NCBI GenBank assembly: GCA_947074195.1
Contig: CAMTOS010000015.1
Coordinates: 1-42,220, forward strand
Direction: 5' to 3'
From: an uncultured Bacteroides sp.
GTDB lineage: Bacteria > Bacteroidota > Bacteroidia > Bacteroidales > Bacteroidaceae
DNA: 42,220 nt
Shown piece by piece: positions 32,964 to 40,996 of the stretch (position 1 is the stretch's first letter; each line of letters begins with the position of its first letter). Position numbers and translations under genes: made by a program. Under the pieces are notes generated by a model. The model made no database searches, was not told the origin of the DNA, and saw only the letters and a program-made list of their open reading frames with translations.

Positions 32964-34496
32964 TTATTTCGAGAATGTAGTGTAGATCACATTCAAATCA
33001 AGCGTTCCACCTGTCAAACCACCTTTAAGTTTGGTGTAACCAGGTTGTAAATCATTCAATATACCTACTACATTGCTATTTGTATCAAACACTAGACTAA
33101 TGGGGATTAGGGCAACTTTATCCCATTGTGTAGCTGTCTGCCATTCTTCAATCGTTTTTACCGGTTGGCCGTTTTCACCAAGGACTGTCGATATTTCACC
33201 GAATGTATCAAGTTCCACGATAGCGGCTTTCTTTTCGGCAAGACATGTCAGCACAAGTTGTGAGATATTCGAGAATACATACTGATTGGTATAAATCGCA
33301 TTCTGCTGAGTGAAGTACGATGTGATATTATCATTAATCTCATTGTTGATGAAGAAGTTCTCACGATCTTTCTCTCTGACAAGTAATACATATGCAGGAG
33401 CGCTCATCGGGAAAGCATACTGATTCTGATCATTTGACTGATTGTAGTTTGTAAATGTCAGGTTTACCACATTTAATGTATCCTGACTAAGTTCCTCTTC
33501 AAATTTGTCAAGTGGCAAAGTTGCCTGTGTATAGATTCCGGCAGGAGTTTTCAAATATGTCCACTCTGTTTCATCAACTTTCTGTTTAATCAGATTTTCA
33601 TCACTTTTAAATGAATTAGCCTGAATAATTTCTTTTGTTGCTACAAACGAACGATAGCTATAACCGGTAGAATCGGCTGTTTCATCATATGTTTTATAGA
33701 TTTCACCAGAATCCGAATTACGGATATATACTTCGTAAATCACATTCATTTCAATCTGCGAAATATATAAAACGGTACCATCTCCATAGTCATTCTTCAC
33801 ATAGATACCTTTGAACATATCCATAAAGATCGGAGCAAAGTCCTGTCCGTTAGCTTCTGCTTCACGGCTTTTTTCAAGAATTTCCTGACCCAGTGAATTA
33901 GGAAGAGTAACTGTAACCCAGTCGAAATCATAAAGATTGCGAATTGAATCACTAATAGAAAGGTCTACTGCAGTATAAGCTTTTCGAGCCAGCAAGTCCG
34001 ATGAATCATAATAATCGCGTGGATCAATACTTGTATAATAAGCAGCGGTTTTATCCAGATTTTTGTTCAGTTCATAAACACTCAGACGAGAAGCGGTAAG
34101 CGAATCACCAAAATAGTTGGCATAACAAAGGCGAAGCTCCGTACGATAAATCTCGTTAGAAGTCATAAGCGCATTTGGATTGGCAACATCTGCTGCATTG
34201 TCAAGATCACAATATGCAGGGAAAGTAAAACCTTCATAACAGTGTAGCTGTGCAAGGAAGCCTGCTTCGAAATAACCAAAATTAGGATCGGTAAATTTAC
34301 CAAGATAACCTACACTGGTTTTAGCAAACACATTTTCTGCTAATTGTGATTGAGTTGTAACTTCGAAAGTAGTGGATTTTCCGTTGATGTTCTGATCACT
34401 TCCCGGAAACATGTCCAAGCCTATTGAGCCAGTGTTGTCATCGCAGGCCACGAAGGCAACCGCCAATAAAGCTAACAGTAGATATTTTACTTTCAT
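32964..34496 (-). CDS. DUF4270 family lipoprotein
   Basis: 510-residue lipoprotein of unknown function. Signal peptide with lipobox FVAC (Cys18), followed by DDNTGSIG. The acidic pair right after the cysteine resembles the Bacteroidota lipoprotein surface-export signal, though it is weaker than the NDDDD of the S41 protease. The mature sequence matches the DUF4270 pattern (IGLDMFPGSDQNI; FAKTSVGYLGKFTDPNFGYFEAGFLAQLH; FAPIFMDMFKGIYV). It is mostly beta in appearance, has no catalytic motif, and has no membrane segment beyond the signal. It follows the GT5-like gene by 20 nt on one transcript and ends in a terminator. The link between the two may be functional; nothing in the sequence tells how. 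Confidence 0.9.
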   Translation of the reverse strand: MKVKYLLLALLAVAFVACDDNTGSIGLDMFPGSDQNINGKSTTFEVTTQSQLAENVFAKTSVGYLGKFTDPNFGYFEAGFLAQLHCYEGFTFPAYCDLDNAADVANPNALMTSNEIYRTELRLCYANYFGDSLTASRLSVYELNKNLDKTAAYYTSIDPRDYYDSSDLLARKAYTAVDLSISDSIRNLYDFDWVTVTLPNSLGQEILEKSREAEANGQDFAPIFMDMFKGIYVKNDYGDGTVLYISQIEMNVIYEVYIRNSDSGEIYKTYDETADSTGYSYRSFVATKEIIQANSFKSDENLIKQKVDETEWTYLKTPAGIYTQATLPLDKFEEELSQDTLNVVNLTFTNYNQSNDQNQYAFPMSAPAYVLLVREKDRENFFINNEINDNITSYFTQQNAIYTNQYVFSNISQLVLTCLAEKKAAIVELDTFGEISTVLGENGQPVKTIEEWQTATQWDKVALIPISLVFDTNSNVVGILNDLQPGYTKLKGGLTGGTLDLNVIYTTFSK

Positions 34497-34516
34497 GATT
34501 GTGGGTTTCTAAAGGA

Positions 34517-35341
34517 TTATTTATTGTCGCTTGCCCAGACTTGGTCGTAAAAGTCATTGCAGGCATCTGCGTAGTTCTCTGGTGTCGGATAGTCTAAAAC
34601 TAATTTTCCCGATTCACGGGCAAAATCAAGAATGCTGTTATTCACATTCGGGCTATTCTGAATAACACCGTCTGAATAAGTTACGGCAAGTTTGCACAAT
34701 TCAGCATAGTCTATCGGATTATTCAGCATGGCAACATCTTTCTTCGAAATGCCTTTAAGCATTAGTTTCGAAGCGAAATCTTCGCTGAACGGGTTTTCAA
34801 ACTCATCATCATAAACCGAGAATACAACTTTGGCATCGCGGAAAGATGGTTCGTCTTTATAGGCTTTTTTGATATAAAGTGGTGCAAGTGCAGTCATCCA
34901 GCCATGGCAGTGAATCACATCAGGACACCAACGTAGTTTCTTTACAGTTTCAAGTACACCGCGTGCATAGAAAATGGCGCGTGCATCATTGTCTGTATAT
35001 TCAATTCCGTTTTCGTCACATTTCTGCAGACGATTCTGGAAATAGTCATCATTATCAATAAAATATACCTGCATACGTGCACTCTGAATAGAGGCAACTT
35101 TGATGATCAGCGGATGGTCTGTGTCGTCAATAATCAGGTTCATACCCGATAACCGGATAACTTCGTGCAGTTGGTTTCTGCGTTCATTGATGTTTCCCCA
35201 TTTCGGCATAAATGTGCGGATTTCTCTGCCTTTTTCCTGTATGGCCTGTGGCAATGTTCTGCCGATGAGAGACATTTCATTTTCCGGTACGTATGGAGTA
35301 ATCTCCTGGGTAATAAATAATACCTTATTAGCTTTTGTCAT
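34517..35341 (-). CDS. Short GT5-like (glycogen/starch synthase N-domain) protein, probably non-catalytic
   Basis: 274 residues, soluble, no signal peptide. The fold matches the N-terminal half of bacterial glycogen synthases: KVLFITQEITPYV, then LPQAIQEKGREIRTFMPKWG, VYFIDNDDYF, ARAIFYARGVLETVKKL and DVIHCHGWMTAL. Two essential parts are missing. The ADP-glucose-binding KxGGL motif expected after EITPYV is replaced by PENEMSLIG (residues 19-27), and the whole C-terminal GT-B domain, which holds the sugar-nucleotide site, is absent (full enzymes have about 480 residues). The frame is intact and has a good promoter, so it looks like a retained domain rather than decay. The ATG at 35341 is chosen because the -7 box lies upstream at 35372. 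The DUF4270 gene follows after 20 nt. Confidence 0.85.
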   Translation of the reverse strand: MTKANKVLFITQEITPYVPENEMSLIGRTLPQAIQEKGREIRTFMPKWGNINERRNQLHEVIRLSGMNLIIDDTDHPLIIKVASIQSARMQVYFIDNDDYFQNRLQKCDENGIEYTDNDARAIFYARGVLETVKKLRWCPDVIHCHGWMTALAPLYIKKAYKDEPSFRDAKVVFSVYDDEFENPFSEDFASKLMLKGISKKDVAMLNNPIDYAELCKLAVTYSDGVIQNSPNVNNSILDFARESGKLVLDYPTPENYADACNDFYDQVWASDNK

Positions 35342-35371
35342 AATAGCAATTTCTTCTCGATAAATACCTTG

Positions 35372-35404
35372 CAAAGATATAAAAAAAAGCTGCCACTTAA
35401 GCAA
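35372..35404 (-). promoter_or_regulatory. Promoter of the GT5-like and DUF4270 genes
   Basis: On the minus strand: TTG (35402-35404), 22-nt spacer, TATCTTTG (35372-35379), a full -7 match, 30 nt before the start at 35341. An upstream in-frame ATG at 35407 lies before this promoter and is therefore unlikely. Confidence 0.6.
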
Positions 35405-35445
35405 CAATACCTCTTTAATAATATCTTATGAATTGTTAAGTTCTT

Positions 35446-35517
35446 GAAAATCAGTCTTGCATTTTTTTAGGCTGTTACTTTATCTAACTAAATTTCAGTT
35501 ATAATTTACTGATTTTC
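35446..35517. repeat. Spaced inverted repeat in the divergent intergenic region before panC
   Basis: GAAAATCAGT (35446-35455) and ACTGATTTTC (35508-35517) form a perfect 10-bp inverted repeat 52 bp apart, between the divergent promoters of the GT5-like gene and panC. They may be paired binding sites of one regulator; chance is possible in this AT-rich DNA. Confidence 0.4.
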
Positions 35518-35541
35518 TTTCTTTATATGACAATTATAATT

Positions 35542-35549
35542 TAATTTTG
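35542..35549 (+). promoter_or_regulatory. -7 promoter element of panC-panD
   Basis: TAATTTTG is a full match to TAnnTTTG, 39 nt before the chosen panC ATG. A possible TTG start at 35547 overlaps this box and is therefore rejected. Confidence 0.5.
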
Positions 35550-35588
35550 CGCCGATTTCTACGATCAGAAGATTTAATTAATAACAAA

Positions 35589-36437
35589 ATGAAAGTTGTA
35601 CATACAGTAAAAGAGTTGCGTGAAGCACTTGCTGTTGAGAAGTCTCTCGGTAAAAAAGTAGGTTTCGTGCCTACCATGGGAGCATTGCACAAAGGTCATG
35701 CTTCACTGGTGAAGCGAAGTGCCGAGGAAAATGACGTGACTGTAGCTTCAGTTTTTGTCAATCCGACACAATTTAACGACGCTAAAGACTTAGAAAAATA
35801 TCCGCGAACACTCGAGGCAGACTGTGAGTTACTTCAGACTTACGGTGCTACACTGGTTTTCGCTCCCTCAGTTGATGAAGTATATCCTGAACCCGATACC
35901 CGACAATTTAGTTATGCGCCGATTGATACGGTGATGGAAGGTAAATTCCGTCCCGGACATTTCAATGGGGTATGTCAGGTAGTCAGCAAACTGTTTGATA
36001 TGGTTCAGCCTGATGCAGCTTATTTCGGCGAGAAGGATTTCCAGCAGTTAGCTGTGATTCGTGCCATGGTGGCCGATAAGAAATATGGCATTGATATTGT
36101 AGGTTGTCCTATAGTTCGTGAAGATGACGGACTGGCAATGAGCAGCCGCAATATGCGTTTGTCTGCCGAAGACCGTAAAAATGCTTTAAATATATCTCGC
36201 ACATTATTTAAAAGTAGTACTTTTGCGGCTGATCATTCGGTACGCGAAACTCTGGAATGGGTAGAAAAAGCAATAACTGCATCTCCCGGTTTGGAGTTAG
36301 AGTATTTTGAAATAGTCGATGGAGATACATTACAGCCTGTAGAAGATTGGGGTGAAAGTCCGTATATCGTAGGTTGTATTACTGTATTCTGCGGTGATGT
36401 TCGTTTGATAGATAATATAGTATATAAAGAACTTTAA
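35589..36437 (+). CDS. panC: Pantothenate synthetase
   Basis: 282-residue cytoplasmic enzyme that joins pantoate and beta-alanine with ATP to make pantothenate, the precursor of coenzyme A. Motifs: the nucleotidyl-binding [15 protein letters not shown] (HIGH-type), [27 protein letters not shown], and MSSRN, the KMSKS-like loop. Length is normal from the ATG at 35589; the longer version starting at 35547 would begin within the promoter. panD follows after 24 nt, and the two supply both parts of the same step, since PanD makes beta-alanine. The gene is divergent from the GT5-like/DUF4270 pair. Confidence 0.97.
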   Translation: MKVVHTVKELREALAVEKSLGKKVGFVPTMGALHKGHASLVKRSAEENDVTVASVFVNPTQFNDAKDLEKYPRTLEADCELLQTYGATLVFAPSVDEVYPEPDTRQFSYAPIDTVMEGKFRPGHFNGVCQVVSKLFDMVQPDAAYFGEKDFQQLAVIRAMVADKKYGIDIVGCPIVREDDGLAMSSRNMRLSAEDRKNALNISRTLFKSSTFAADHSVRETLEWVEKAITASPGLELEYFEIVDGDTLQPVEDWGESPYIVGCITVFCGDVRLIDNIVYKEL

Positions 36438-36461
36438 AACTTTAATAAAGACCAAATCCTT

Positions 36462-36812
36462 ATGATGATTGAAGTGTTGAAATCGAAAATTCATTGTGCC
36501 CGTGTTACAGAGGCAAATCTTAACTACATGGGTAGCATTACAATTGATGAAGACTTGCTGGATGCGGCCAACATGATAGCCGGTGAAAAAGTGCATATTG
36601 TGGATAACAATAATGGTGAGCGCTTTGAAACTTATATTATTAAAGGCGAACGCGGTTCTGGCAAAATTTGTCTGAATGGTGCTGCAGCCCGCAAAGTTCA
36701 GCCCGGTGATATCGTGATAATCATGTCCTATGCGATGCTGGATTTTGAAGAAGCAAAGACGTTTAAACCGTCTTTGGTTTTCCCTGATCCACATACGAAT
36801 ACACTGGTTTAA
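36462..36812 (+). CDS. panD: Aspartate 1-decarboxylase
   Basis: 116-residue pyruvoyl enzyme that decarboxylates L-aspartate to beta-alanine for pantothenate synthesis. The self-cleavage site is visible as NYMGS, Gly24-Ser25, giving the pyruvoyl group on Ser25; numbering from the first of the two Met codons equals that of E. coli PanD, which supports the start at 36462. Further conserved residues are in the C-terminal part ([21 protein letters not shown] and IIMSYAMLD). It lies 24 nt after panC and ends 20 nt before a strong bidirectional terminator. Confidence 0.97.
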   Translation: MMIEVLKSKIHCARVTEANLNYMGSITIDEDLLDAANMIAGEKVHIVDNNNGERFETYIIKGERGSGKICLNGAAARKVQPGDIVIIMSYAMLDFEEAKTFKPSLVFPDPHTNTLV

Positions 36813-36831
36813 TACCGGAATATAATTCTAT

Positions 36832-36867
36832 AAAAAAGCTCCGAAGTTTTTGCTTCGGAGCTTTTTT
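36832..36867. terminator. Bidirectional terminator between panD and the Nfn-like gene
   Basis: Perfect 15-bp inverted repeat (36832-36846 / 36853-36867) with core GCTCCGAAG / CTTCGGAGC, loop TTTTTG, and A/T runs on both sides, so it can stop transcripts from both directions. Confidence 0.93.
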
Positions 36868-36901
36868 GTTGGGTTAAATCACGCCGATGATTTAACCCAA
36901 C
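36868..36901. repeat. Second hairpin directly next to the panD terminator
   Basis: GTTGGGTTAAATCA (36868-36881) and TGATTTAACCCAAC (36888-36901) form a perfect 14-bp stem with loop CGCCGA. It abuts the terminator with no gap and has no T-run of its own on either strand. It lies within the 3' part of the transcript of the converging Nfn-like gene, whose stop is at 36932. Confidence 0.8.
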
Positions 36902-36931
36902 TGCATTTATTTAGTCACTCTTAAAAGTGAA

Positions 36932-39226
36932 TTAACTCTGTTTATTCAGTTGATGATGCATTGCAGCAGCAGCATTTCTGCCATCACCCATAGCAAGGAT
37001 CACCGTTGCACCACCACGTACAATGTCACCACCGGCAAAGATAGTCGGTATAGATGTCTGCATGTCATCATTTACATTGATAGTACCACGTCTTCCCGTT
37101 TCAAGTCCCGGAATAGATTGCGGAACAATCGGATTTGGTGATACACCAACACTTACGATAGCCATATCAATATCGATTGTTTCAGTGGCTCCTTCAATAG
37201 CTACCGGAGAGCGACGACCCGAAGCATCAGGTTCACCTAATTCCATCTTCTGCAGAATCACCTGTTTTACATGACCTCTTTCGTTGGCGATGTATTCCAA
37301 TGGATTGTGTAGTGTCATAAACTCAACACCTTCTTCTTTGGCATGTTTAATCTCCTCGATACGCGCTGGCATTTCATCTTCAGAACGACGATAGATAATC
37401 ATTGCACGTTCAGCACCAAGACGTTTCGCAGTACGCACCGCATCCATAGCCGTATTACCACCACCGATTACGGCTACACTTTTTCCGAAGAATACCGGTG
37501 TATCCGATTCCGGGTTTGATGCATCCATCAGGTTAACACGTGTCAGATATTCATTGGCAGAAAGCACGTTGATCGAGTTTTCTCCCGGAATATTCATGAA
37601 GTTAGGCAGTCCTGCACCAGAAGCCACAAAGATTCCTTCGAAGCCTTCTTCCTTTAACTGATTTGTGCTGATGGTTTTTCCTACAATGCAGTCTTTCATA
37701 AAGCGTACGCCCATTTTCGAAAGATTCTCTATCTCTACATCAACAATCTTGTTAGGTAAACGGAATTCAGGAATACCATATTTCAATACACCACCAATTT
37801 CGTGGAGTGCTTCAAATACAGTTACATCGTAACCATATTTAATCATATCACCGGCAAAAGCCAGTCCGGCAGGACCAGATCCAACCACGGCTACTTTAAT
37901 GCCATTTCTATGTTTGATTTCGGGAACTGAAATCTGATTCGATTCGCGCTCATAGTCAGCCGCAAATCTTTCCAGATAGCCAATAGCTACCGATTCTTCT
38001 TTCATTTTCAGATGGATACACTTCGATTCGCATTGTTTTTCCTGTGGACAAACGCGGCCGCATACAGCTGGCAATGCACTTGTCTCTTTCAGGATACGTG
38101 CCGCTTCAAGAATATCTCCACGCTCAATATTCTTCACAAATCCCGGGATGTTGATGCTCACCGGACAACCCTGCATACAAGTCGGGTTGGCACAGTCCAG
38201 ACAGCGTTTTGCTTCAGTCATAGCCATTTCCAGTGTCAATCCCTGGTTTACCTCCTCTTTCAACTGATGCGAACGGTATTCTGCATCAAGTTCGGGCATC
38301 TTTACCCTTGGAATAGAAGTACGCTCTTTAGGCTTCATCGCTTTGCGAAGTTCCGCGCGCCATTCTGCATCGCGTCCCTTTCCAGGAGTTTCAGTCACCA
38401 CATCCGCCAGTTTGTCAAGCTTCTGTATTTGTTCCTGCTCCTCTTCTTTGAAAGCGCCCATACGTTTCAGCATTTCATCGAAATCTACCTGGTGACCATC
38501 AAATTCAGGACCATCCACGCAAACAAATTTAGTTTTTCCGCCAATGCTGATACGGCATGCACCACACATACCTGTACCATCTACCATGATAGTATTCAGA
38601 GAAACTTCAGTTGGCAAATCATATTTCTTAGTAAGCAAACACACAAACTTCATCATGATAGCAGGTCCGATGGCAAAACACTTGTTCACCTTCTCGCGTT
38701 TAATTACCGATTCAACACCTTCGGTCACCAAACCTTTATTTCCATACGAGCCATCATCGGTCATAATAATCACTTCATCAGATGCTGCACGCACTTCGTC
38801 TTCCAGAATAACCAGTTCTTTCGTACGACCGGCCAGTACCGAAATCACACGGTTGCCCGCTGCTTTCAATGCCTGCACGATAGGTAGCATCGGCGCAATA
38901 CCCACACCACCACCGGCACAAATCACCGTACCAAAGTTCTCTATGTGAGTTGCCTGTCCAAGCGGACCTACAACATCGGTAATATGATCGCCTGCATTCA
39001 GTTCGCACAAACGCATAGACGATAAACCCACCGCCTGTACAATTAGTGTGATAGTTCCTTTCTTCAGATCCGATTCAGCGATAGTCAATGGAATACGTTC
39101 ACCCTTTTCGCCAACGCGAATAATAACAAAGTGACCTGCTTTGCGCGCTTTTGCAATAAGTGGCGCATCAATTTCAAATTTAAAGACCTTCTCAGAGAGT
39201 TGCTCTTTGCTTACAATCTTGTTCAT
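36932..39226 (-). CDS. Fused NfnA-NfnB-like NAD(P)H:ferredoxin oxidoreductase
   Basis: 764-residue flavoprotein made of two normally separate subunits. Residues 1-260 match PyrK/NfnA: FAD site (RIPLTIAESD), NAD site (VICAGGGVGIAPMLP) and a [2Fe-2S] region with D216, C221, C224 and C236 (DGTGMCGAC), like the Asp/3-Cys cluster of NfnA. After a charged linker (260-300), residues 310-764 match GltD/NfnB: two [4Fe-4S] sets, C342/C345/C350/C354 and C389/C393/C399/C403, FAD loop VVGSGPAGLA and NADPH loop VIGGGNTAMDA. Databases often name such proteins dihydroorotate dehydrogenase/glutamate synthase fusions, but no gltB or pyrD lies nearby, and an electron-bifurcating transhydrogenase (or sulfide dehydrogenase) role is more likely. 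No clear promoter was found. Confidence 0.85.
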   Translation of the reverse strand: MNKIVSKEQLSEKVFKFEIDAPLIAKARKAGHFVIIRVGEKGERIPLTIAESDLKKGTITLIVQAVGLSSMRLCELNAGDHITDVVGPLGQATHIENFGTVICAGGGVGIAPMLPIVQALKAAGNRVISVLAGRTKELVILEDEVRAASDEVIIMTDDGSYGNKGLVTEGVESVIKREKVNKCFAIGPAIMMKFVCLLTKKYDLPTEVSLNTIMVDGTGMCGACRISIGGKTKFVCVDGPEFDGHQVDFDEMLKRMGAFKEEEQEQIQKLDKLADVVTETPGKGRDAEWRAELRKAMKPKERTSIPRVKMPELDAEYRSHQLKEEVNQGLTLEMAMTEAKRCLDCANPTCMQGCPVSINIPGFVKNIERGDILEAARILKETSALPAVCGRVCPQEKQCESKCIHLKMKEESVAIGYLERFAADYERESNQISVPEIKHRNGIKVAVVGSGPAGLAFAGDMIKYGYDVTVFEALHEIGGVLKYGIPEFRLPNKIVDVEIENLSKMGVRFMKDCIVGKTISTNQLKEEGFEGIFVASGAGLPNFMNIPGENSINVLSANEYLTRVNLMDASNPESDTPVFFGKSVAVIGGGNTAMDAVRTAKRLGAERAMIIYRRSEDEMPARIEEIKHAKEEGVEFMTLHNPLEYIANERGHVKQVILQKMELGEPDASGRRSPVAIEGATETIDIDMAIVSVGVSPNPIVPQSIPGLETGRRGTINVNDDMQTSIPTIFAGGDIVRGGATVILAMGDGRNAAAAMHHQLNKQS

Positions 39227-39252
39227 TTGCTTTAGTTATATCATTCTTTATG

Positions 39253-39301
39253 AAAAAACAGCCGGAATTACCATTTGTAGTTAAACTGTAATTCCCGGCT
39301 G
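39253..39301 (-). terminator. Terminator after serS
   Basis: Minus-strand stem CAGCCGGGAATTAC (39288-39301) pairs with GTAATTCCGGCTG (39259-39271) with one bulged base, followed by six T residues (39253-39258). It lies 30 nt after the serS stop codon and ends about 27 nt before the Nfn-like start codon. Confidence 0.88.
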
Positions 39302-39330
39302 CTAATCTTTTCGATTATATATTGTATTTA

Positions 39331-40605
39331 TTAATCTATAATTTCAAATCCGCAATAAGGGACAAGTGCCTTCGGAATCTTAATACCTTCCGGCGTTTGG
39401 TTGTTTTCAAGTAAGGCAGCCACGATACGTGGAAGTGCAAGCGCCGAACCATTAAGTGTGTGACAAAGTTCTGTCTTCTTCTCTGCCGTACGGTAGCGGC
39501 ACTTCAGACGATTAGCCTGATATGAATCAAAATTTGATACCGAGCTAACTTCCAACCAGCGTTTTTGTGCTTCAGAATAAACTTCGAAATCATAGCAAAG
39601 TGCAGCCGTGAAACTCATATCGCCACCACAAAGACGAAGAATGCGGTAAGGCAATTCCAGCTTGATCAGCAGATTTTCCACATGCTCAAGCATTTCTTTA
39701 TGCGATTGTTTTGAGTGCTCAGGTTTGTCGATACGAACGATTTCTACTTTAGAGAATTCGTGAAGACGATTTAAACCGCGTACATCTTTACCATACGAAC
39801 CTGCTTCACGACGGAAACATTGTGTATAGGCACAGTTCATAATTGGCAATTGTTTCTCTTCAAGAATCACATCGCGGTAGATGTTGGTCACAGGAACCTC
39901 AGCCGTAGGGATCAGATAAAGATCATCTAACTGACAGTGATACATCTGGCCTTCTTTATCAGGAAGCTGACCGGTACCATAACCCGATGCAGCGTTCACA
40001 ACTGTTGGAGGCATGATTTCAGTATAACCCGCTTTGCTTGCTTCCGCAAGGAAGAAGTTAATCAGTGCGCGTTGAAGCTGTGCACCTTTACCTTTATATA
40101 CAGGGAAACCCGCACCTGTGATTTTAACACCCAGGTCGAAGTCAATCAGATCATATTTCTTAGCCAGATCCCAGTGAGGCAATGCATCAGCAGGAAGTTC
40201 CACTTTGTTACCACCGGTTTTCACCTCAACATTATCTTCTGCACTTTTGCCTTCGGGCACTTCATCATACGGAAGGTTAGGAATGGTATATAATACATTC
40301 TGAAGATCGATAGTTGCGCCATCCATTTCCGATTGAAGCGATTTGTTCGTCTCCTTCAGTTCGGCTACACGGTTACGTGCCGCTTCGGCTTCTTCTTTCT
40401 TTCCTTCTTTCATCAACTGACCGATGGTTTTCGAAAGCGAATTTACTTCAGCCAGATTTTTATCTAATACATTTTGTGTAGCACGACGTTTGTCATTGAA
40501 GGCTATTACCTGATCAATCGCCTCCTTCGCACCCTTGAAGTTTTTCTTCTCTAAAGCGCGAATCACCGCATCGGTATTCTCGGTAATTTGTTTAATGGTA
40601 AGCAT
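39331..40605 (-). CDS. serS: Seryl-tRNA synthetase
   Basis: 424-residue class II aminoacyl-tRNA synthetase that charges tRNA-Ser. The N-terminal long antiparallel coiled coil that contacts the tRNA is visible at about residues 30-100 (KNLAEVNSLSKTIGQLMKEGKKEEAEAARN). Class II motifs: motif 2 as CFRREAGSYGKDVRGLNRLHEFSKVE-type sequence (FRREAGSYGKD, LHEFSKVE) and motif 3 as NGSALALPRIVAALLEN. Length is normal. It is a single-gene transcript: its -7 box lies upstream at 40645-40652 within the end of the preceding ribosomal operon, and a terminator follows. Confidence 0.97.
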   Translation of the reverse strand: MLTIKQITENTDAVIRALEKKNFKGAKEAIDQVIAFNDKRRATQNVLDKNLAEVNSLSKTIGQLMKEGKKEEAEAARNRVAELKETNKSLQSEMDGATIDLQNVLYTIPNLPYDEVPEGKSAEDNVEVKTGGNKVELPADALPHWDLAKKYDLIDFDLGVKITGAGFPVYKGKGAQLQRALINFFLAEASKAGYTEIMPPTVVNAASGYGTGQLPDKEGQMYHCQLDDLYLIPTAEVPVTNIYRDVILEEKQLPIMNCAYTQCFRREAGSYGKDVRGLNRLHEFSKVEIVRIDKPEHSKQSHKEMLEHVENLLIKLELPYRILRLCGGDMSFTAALCYDFEVYSEAQKRWLEVSSVSNFDSYQANRLKCRYRTAEKKTELCHTLNGSALALPRIVAALLENNQTPEGIKIPKALVPYCGFEIID

Positions 40606-40644
40606 ATCTTTATGAATTATATAACTCTTTGAAATTTAAGTATG

Positions 40645-40671
40645 CAAAGATAAATAAAAAAGGGTTGACAA
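40645..40671 (-). promoter_or_regulatory. serS promoter, overlapping the rpmA terminator
   Basis: On the minus strand TATCTTTG (40645-40652) is a full -7 match, 39 nt before the serS start. TTG at 40669-40671 is the nearest -33 candidate, with a short 16-nt spacer, and lies in the stem of the rpmA terminator. Confidence 0.5.
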
Positions 40672-40696
40672 CCGTACGGTTATCAACCCTTTTTTA
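40655..40696 (-). terminator. Terminator of the rplU-rpmA operon
   Basis: GGGTTGA-(A)-AACCGT / ACGGTT-(C)-TCAACCC type stem with one internal mismatch, flanked by runs of six A and six T, centred near 40675. It starts 20 nt after the rpmA stop codon. The symmetric A/T runs would permit function in both directions. Confidence 0.9.
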
Positions 40697-40716
40697 TATC
40701 GTTTTGGAAAGTATCC

Positions 40717-40974
40717 TTACGCGTTAGGAATAATAGAAACAATACGTTTGTCTGCTTTACCTACTTTGAAAGATACAGTACCATCTACTAAAGCGAAAAG
40801 AGTGTGGTCTTTACCCATACCCATGTTTTCACCTGGGTGGAATTCAGTACCTCTTTGGCGAATGATGATGTTTCCTGCTTTGCAAACTTCGCCACCAAAT
40901 ATCTTAACGCCTAATCTTTTACTTGCTGATTCGCGGCCGTTCTTAGAACTACCGACACCTTTTTTATGTGCCAT
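40717..40974 (-). CDS. rpmA: 50S ribosomal protein L27
   Basis: 85-residue basic protein of the large ribosomal subunit, near the peptidyl-transferase centre. The N-terminus [16 protein letters not shown] is the conserved tail that reaches the active site; it begins directly with AHKK, with no cleavable Firmicutes-type leader. The rest ([28 protein letters not shown]) is standard. It follows rplU after 22 nt, the usual bacterial order, and is followed by a strong terminator. Confidence 0.98.
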   Translation of the reverse strand: MAHKKGVGSSKNGRESASKRLGVKIFGGEVCKAGNIIIRQRGTEFHPGENMGMGKDHTLFALVDGTVSFKVGKADKRIVSIIPNA

Positions 40975-40996
40975 TTCGTTTTACTGTTTTAAATGA

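Noticed and set aside
34517..35341. The short GT5-like gene as a frameshifted or truncated glycogen synthase pseudogene
   Set aside because: The frame is intact, it ends cleanly 20 nt before a co-transcribed gene, and no remnant of the C-terminal domain is found in any frame downstream.
35342..35407. Upstream ATG of the GT5-like protein (22 extra residues)
   Set aside because: It lies upstream of the -7 box at 35372-35379; the extra residues do not resemble the family N-terminus, which starts KVLFITQE-like.
35547..35588. Upstream TTG start of panC
   Set aside because: It overlaps the -7 element TAATTTTG; the ATG at 35589 gives the standard PanC length.
38012..38887. 291-residue plus-strand open frame opposite the Nfn-like gene
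   Set aside because: Fully antisense to a well-conserved enzyme; His/Phe-rich composition of a reverse-frame artefact; no promoter or motif.
36932..39226. Reading the fusion as PyrK plus glutamate synthase small subunit
   Set aside because: Neither pyrD nor gltB is adjacent, and the cofactor set corresponds fully to NfnAB; kept as an alternative only.
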